Assembly (NCBI GenBank): GCA_002429085.1
Contig: DIYR01000051.1
Span: forward strand, 1 to 8,146
Reading direction: 5' to 3'
Length of the DNA stretch: 8,146 nucleotides
DNA from: Flavobacteriales bacterium UBA6049
Lineage (GTDB): Bacteria > Bacteroidota > Bacteroidia > Flavobacteriales_G > Salibacteraceae
The position numbers were made by a program, and so were the translations under genes. Positions 5,670-8,146 of this stretch are shown here, one piece after another. Every line of letters starts with the position of its first letter. The stretch's first letter is position 1. The notes beneath the pieces are model-generated. The model saw nothing but the letters and a program-made list of their open reading frames with translations, made no database searches and was not told the origin of the DNA.

Positions 5670-7754
5670 GTGAAATTGGTTCAACATATTTCCGTTCTAC
5701 TAATAGCTTTACTTATTGGCTGTCAGTTATTTGCACAGTCATCAAGTAAAGAAAACAACTCTGAATCAAATGATGAAGAGTCCTTCACTCCTACTCCAAC
5801 AATTGGTATAGGAGGTGGTTTTTTGACGTTTTACGGAGATTACTCCAAGGGAATTAAGTCAAATAATGCAGTAACCAGCAGGTTAGCCTTTGATCTTCAT
5901 GTAGAACAGAAAATAAATTCTTTCCTCAGTGTTCGATTCAATTACATGCGGGGCAAAGTATCAGCAAACGAAAGAGATTTCAATACCAACCGAAACTTTG
6001 AATCGACAATTAATGCGGGTGGTATTTCGGTACTTTATAATTTCGATCATCTTCTTGGAGAAAATCGAGTAGTAGAACCTTACATTGGTGCAGGTATTGC
6101 TTATTTAGATTTTGATAGTAAAACAGATTTAATTGATGAATACGGAAACACATACCACTATTGGTCTGATGGAACAATCCGTAACCTTTCTGAAGGTGAT
6201 CCAAATGCGGATGAACTAAGTGTTCGTTTAGCTCGCGATTACGAATACGAAACTGATCTTCGTAAACTGTACGAAGAAGAGTTAGGAGATTATGAACAGT
6301 TCACTGTAGCATTTCCTGTTTCCGTAGGAGTCAACATGATCCTTGCTCCTAAGTGGAACTTCAAAATGGGTGCTACCTACTACTTTACTCTTAGTGATTA
6401 TATAGATGGATATACTCCTGACAACTCACCAGAAGGTTCAGCTGACGGCCAAAATGATAACATGCTCTATGTAGGAGCTAGTCTAGGATATAATTTCAGT
6501 AGAAACAAAAAAGAAGAACTTCCTGTAGACGATACCCCATTTCTATTTGCCGCTAATGAAGATGAAGACGGTGATGGTATTAACGACTTTATTGATCAAT
6601 GTCCATTCACTCCTGTTGGTGTACAAGTTGATGATTTTGGTTGCCCATTAGATGGTGACGATGATGAAGTTGGGAACTTCAAAGATGACGAGTTAAACTC
6701 TGCCCCTGGAGCAATTGTTGATTCTGTTGGTGTTACGTACTCTGATGAGCGATTGTTAGAAATGTACTTAGCCTACATGGATACGACTGGAGCATACTCC
6801 AAAATTGAAAAAGAGTCATATACGATTGATATCGTAGGAGGAAGAACTAAAAGAAATAGAGATTCTCGTAAAACCGTTTATGCAGTGAAAATAGCATCAT
6901 TCCAAGATGCTATTCCAAGTGAAATGGTCACTAATATGCTGAACTATAAAGACGTTCAAACCCTTGAACAAGACAATCAAATTGTACTTGCCGTTGGTAA
7001 GTTTCCATCTATAGCTGCTGCAACGGAACAACGTGAAGCTCTTTCGGCAGCAGGAGTAAGTTCAGAAAGTATCATAGCGATTGATCCAGATGGGAACATC
7101 CGAAATGTGGACAGTAGACCTTCATTTGTTTCAGAAGAAGGAGTTACTCACTTTGATGAATCTAACATGGCTGATCAAGAAGTTGTATACCGAGTTCAGT
7201 TAGGAGCCTTCAAAAAGAAAGCTAACGAAAAGGCCTTCAAAGGTTTTGATAATGTAATGGCTGTTAGCTCTGCAGATGGATATACCAGATATTATTCTGC
7301 TCCATACAATAGCTACAGCCAAGCCGCGGCAATCAAAATTAACGCGGTTCAATCTGGGTTCCCTGAAGCATATGTTGTTGCAATAAAAGGAGGGACAAAG
7401 GTTGATATCAGATCAGTTAAACAAGGTGGAACATCAGGAATTTCTAATCTTCCGGAAGGTGTTAGCCTATCAGATGAACAAAAGCAATACTTGCGATTTA
7501 AAGTACAACTAGGATCTTACAAAAAACAAGTTCCTACAGATGTTATGGAAAGCTACTTAGAGTTCTCAGATCTACAACGTGTTGTTGGCGCAGATGGCGT
7601 AACTAGATACGTGGTTGGAGATTTCAGTTCTTACCAAGAAGCCAACCAATATAAGCAAGAACTAAGAAGCGAAGGATTTGGAGGTTGTTTTGTAGTTGGT
7701 GAATTCCAAGGTGAAATTGTTCCTGCTAAAAAAGCAATAGAATTATCCAAGTAA
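5670..7754 (+). CDS. OmpA-like outer-membrane barrel with TSP3 segment and three SPOR-like repeats
   Basis: Translation most likely starts at GTG (5670), because the signal peptide begins directly there (MKLVQHISVLLIALLIGC, then LFA|Q at 22/23). The ATG at 5668 is followed at once by TGA. Residues about 43-278 form an OmpA-type outer-membrane beta barrel: alternating strands such as TIGIGGGFLTFYGDY, EPYIGAGIAYLDF and LYVGASLGYNFS, with a long polar loop (about 150-210) holding YHYWSDGTI and RDYEYETDLR. A calcium-type TSP3 segment follows (298-355: DEDGDGINDFIDQCP, then a diverged second unit with KDDELNSAPGAIVD). An OmpA C-terminal peptidoglycan-binding domain is absent. Instead there are three SPOR-like units (403-472, 506-573, 609-678). 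Units 2 and 3 start YRVQLGAFKK and FKVQLGSYKK. Inferred role: an outer-membrane protein that contacts peptidoglycan through its SPOR-like units. Related barrel/TSP3 proteins are frequent in Bacteroidota, but I cannot name this one. Confidence 0.82.
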   Translation: MKLVQHISVLLIALLIGCQLFAQSSSKENNSESNDEESFTPTPTIGIGGGFLTFYGDYSKGIKSNNAVTSRLAFDLHVEQKINSFLSVRFNYMRGKVSANERDFNTNRNFESTINAGGISVLYNFDHLLGENRVVEPYIGAGIAYLDFDSKTDLIDEYGNTYHYWSDGTIRNLSEGDPNADELSVRLARDYEYETDLRKLYEEELGDYEQFTVAFPVSVGVNMILAPKWNFKMGATYYFTLSDYIDGYTPDNSPEGSADGQNDNMLYVGASLGYNFSRNKKEELPVDDTPFLFAANEDEDGDGINDFIDQCPFTPVGVQVDDFGCPLDGDDDEVGNFKDDELNSAPGAIVDSVGVTYSDERLLEMYLAYMDTTGAYSKIEKESYTIDIVGGRTKRNRDSRKTVYAVKIASFQDAIPSEMVTNMLNYKDVQTLEQDNQIVLAVGKFPSIAAATEQREALSAAGVSSESIIAIDPDGNIRNVDSRPSFVSEEGVTHFDESNMADQEVVYRVQLGAFKKKANEKAFKGFDNVMAVSSADGYTRYYSAPYNSYSQAAAIKINAVQSGFPEAYVVAIKGGTKVDIRSVKQGGTSGISNLPEGVSLSDEQKQYLRFKVQLGSYKKQVPTDVMESYLEFSDLQRVVGADGVTRYVVGDFSSYQEANQYKQELRSEGFGGCFVVGEFQGEIVPAKKAIELSK
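6561..6671 (+). other. TSP3-like calcium-binding segment
   Basis: Residues 298-331 carry DEDGDGINDFIDQCPFTP and GVQVDDFGCPLDGD, the pattern found between barrel and periplasmic domain in OmpA/TSP3 proteins. The following unit (from LDGDDDEVG) has lost its second Cys and its regular Asp spacing. The segment probably acts as a rigid, calcium-stabilised spacer. Confidence 0.8.
6876..7703 (+). repeat. Three SPOR-like units in the barrel protein
   Basis: The units lie at about 6876-7085 (VYAVKIASFQ), 7185-7388 (YRVQLGAFKK) and 7494-7703 (FKVQLGSYKK). Each has a first strand (Y/F)-x-V-(Q/K)-(L/I)-(G/A)-(A/S)-(F/Y), a middle strand ending in a G-x-(F/Y) or A-P-Y turn (VGKFPS, SAPYNSY, VGDFSSY), a helix starting after the turn and a final strand (IIAID, AYVVAI, CFVVGEF). 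Unit 1 is the most diverged. The call is from pattern, not from a profile search. Confidence 0.7.
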
Positions 7755-7808
7755 ACTTTTAAGTTTAGCCTTCGTTAATTCAAAACCATTGAAAGGTTTT
7801 ATTCTATC

Positions 7809-8146
7809 ATGATAAAAAAAGTTACTGCACTTGCGGCATGCGCGCTTTCTATTAATGCATTCGCTCAAATCAATCCTTCCGCAGAACAAAAGCTTCAAAC
7901 GTTTTTTAAATATGTTGAGCTTGCTTATGTTGATACAGTAGATGCGGACGAACTAGCAGAACAGGCAATAGTTGGTATCTTAGAAGAGTTAGATCCTCAC
8001 AGTACTTATATTCCACTAGACGAGTTGCAGCGAATGAACGAGCCTCTTCAAGGAAAATTTGAAGGAGTTGGGATTCAATTTAACCTACTAAAAGATACGA
8101 TCACTGTAGTTTCTCCTATATCAGGAGGCCCTTCTGAAAAGCTCGG
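7809..8146 (+). CDS. S41 family (C-terminal processing) peptidase, 5' part only
   Basis: The reading frame is open from ATG 7809 to the window edge (112 full codons). It begins with a signal peptide (MIKKVTALAACALSINAFA, cut before Gln20), so the protein is exported to the periplasm. LEELDPHSTYIPLDELQRMN (58-77) and PLQGKFEGVGIQF (79-91), leading into a PDZ-like start VVSPISGGPSEKL (100-112), are characteristic of Bacteroidota S41/Ctp serine proteases, which usually have about 530-560 residues. The catalytic Ser/Lys region lies beyond the window. Such proteases trim or degrade periplasmic proteins, including cell-wall hydrolase partners in other bacteria. The start lies 54 nt after the barrel gene without a convincing terminator between them, so cotranscription is possible. 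Confidence 0.88.
   Translation, partial: MIKKVTALAACALSINAFAQINPSAEQKLQTFFKYVELAYVDTVDADELAEQAIVGILEELDPHSTYIPLDELQRMNEPLQGKFEGVGIQFNLLKDTITVVSPISGGPSEKL

Noticed and set aside
6010..6204. Short - strand open frame inside the barrel gene
   Set aside because: It is only 64 codons, contains no recognisable motif and is fully covered by the barrel coding sequence.
7752..7800. Two small inverted repeats between the barrel gene and the protease gene (7752-7767; 7782-7787 with 7795-7800)
   Set aside because: The first is purely AU-rich apart from one G-C pair and has no room for a loop at full length; the second is 6 bp without a T-run. Neither supports a terminator call.

Overview
The window looks like chromosomal DNA from a member of the Bacteroidota, most likely a marine-type flavobacterium or close relative. 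Reasons: AT-rich coding sequence, starts without clear Shine-Dalgarno sequences, promoter boxes resembling the Bacteroidota TAnnTTTG -7 element, a single-chain fused alpha/beta E1 dehydrogenase, an OmpA-type barrel with thrombospondin type 3 (TSP3) repeats, and signal peptides ending in FAQ. The exact lineage is an inference. All genes are on the + strand and no mobile element, RNA gene or CRISPR array was seen.

Layout. A short leader (1-76) with a perfect -7 box precedes a fused 2-oxoacid (branched-chain type) dehydrogenase E1 gene (77-2497). A strong intrinsic terminator (2503-2527) ends that gene and lies only 5 nt before murQ (2533-3351, MurNAc-6-phosphate etherase). murQ overlaps the next gene by 11 nt; that gene encodes a LOG/TIGR00730 family nucleotide-processing protein (3341-4042). 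A 195-nt AT-rich regulatory gap (4043-4237) follows. It carries three tandem 12-bp units, a -33/-7 promoter candidate and a 13-bp inverted repeat that includes the next start codon.

The second half encodes envelope proteins. The first is an exported 452-residue protein with two copies of an unrecognised beta-rich domain, an acidic linker and a C-terminal SPOR-like domain (4238-5596). The second is a 694-residue OmpA-like barrel protein with a TSP3 segment and three SPOR-like repeats where an OmpA C-terminal domain would normally sit (5670-7754). The last is the start of an exported S41/Ctp-type protease (7809 to the window end).

How the genes may work together. The first half is metabolic: branched-chain keto acid oxidation, cell-wall sugar recycling and nucleotide clean-up. 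The second half is the more interesting part. Two adjacent exported proteins with related SPOR-like C-termini, one of them an outer-membrane barrel, suggest a peptidoglycan-to-outer-membrane linking or cell-division module. That function is inferred from domain architecture only.
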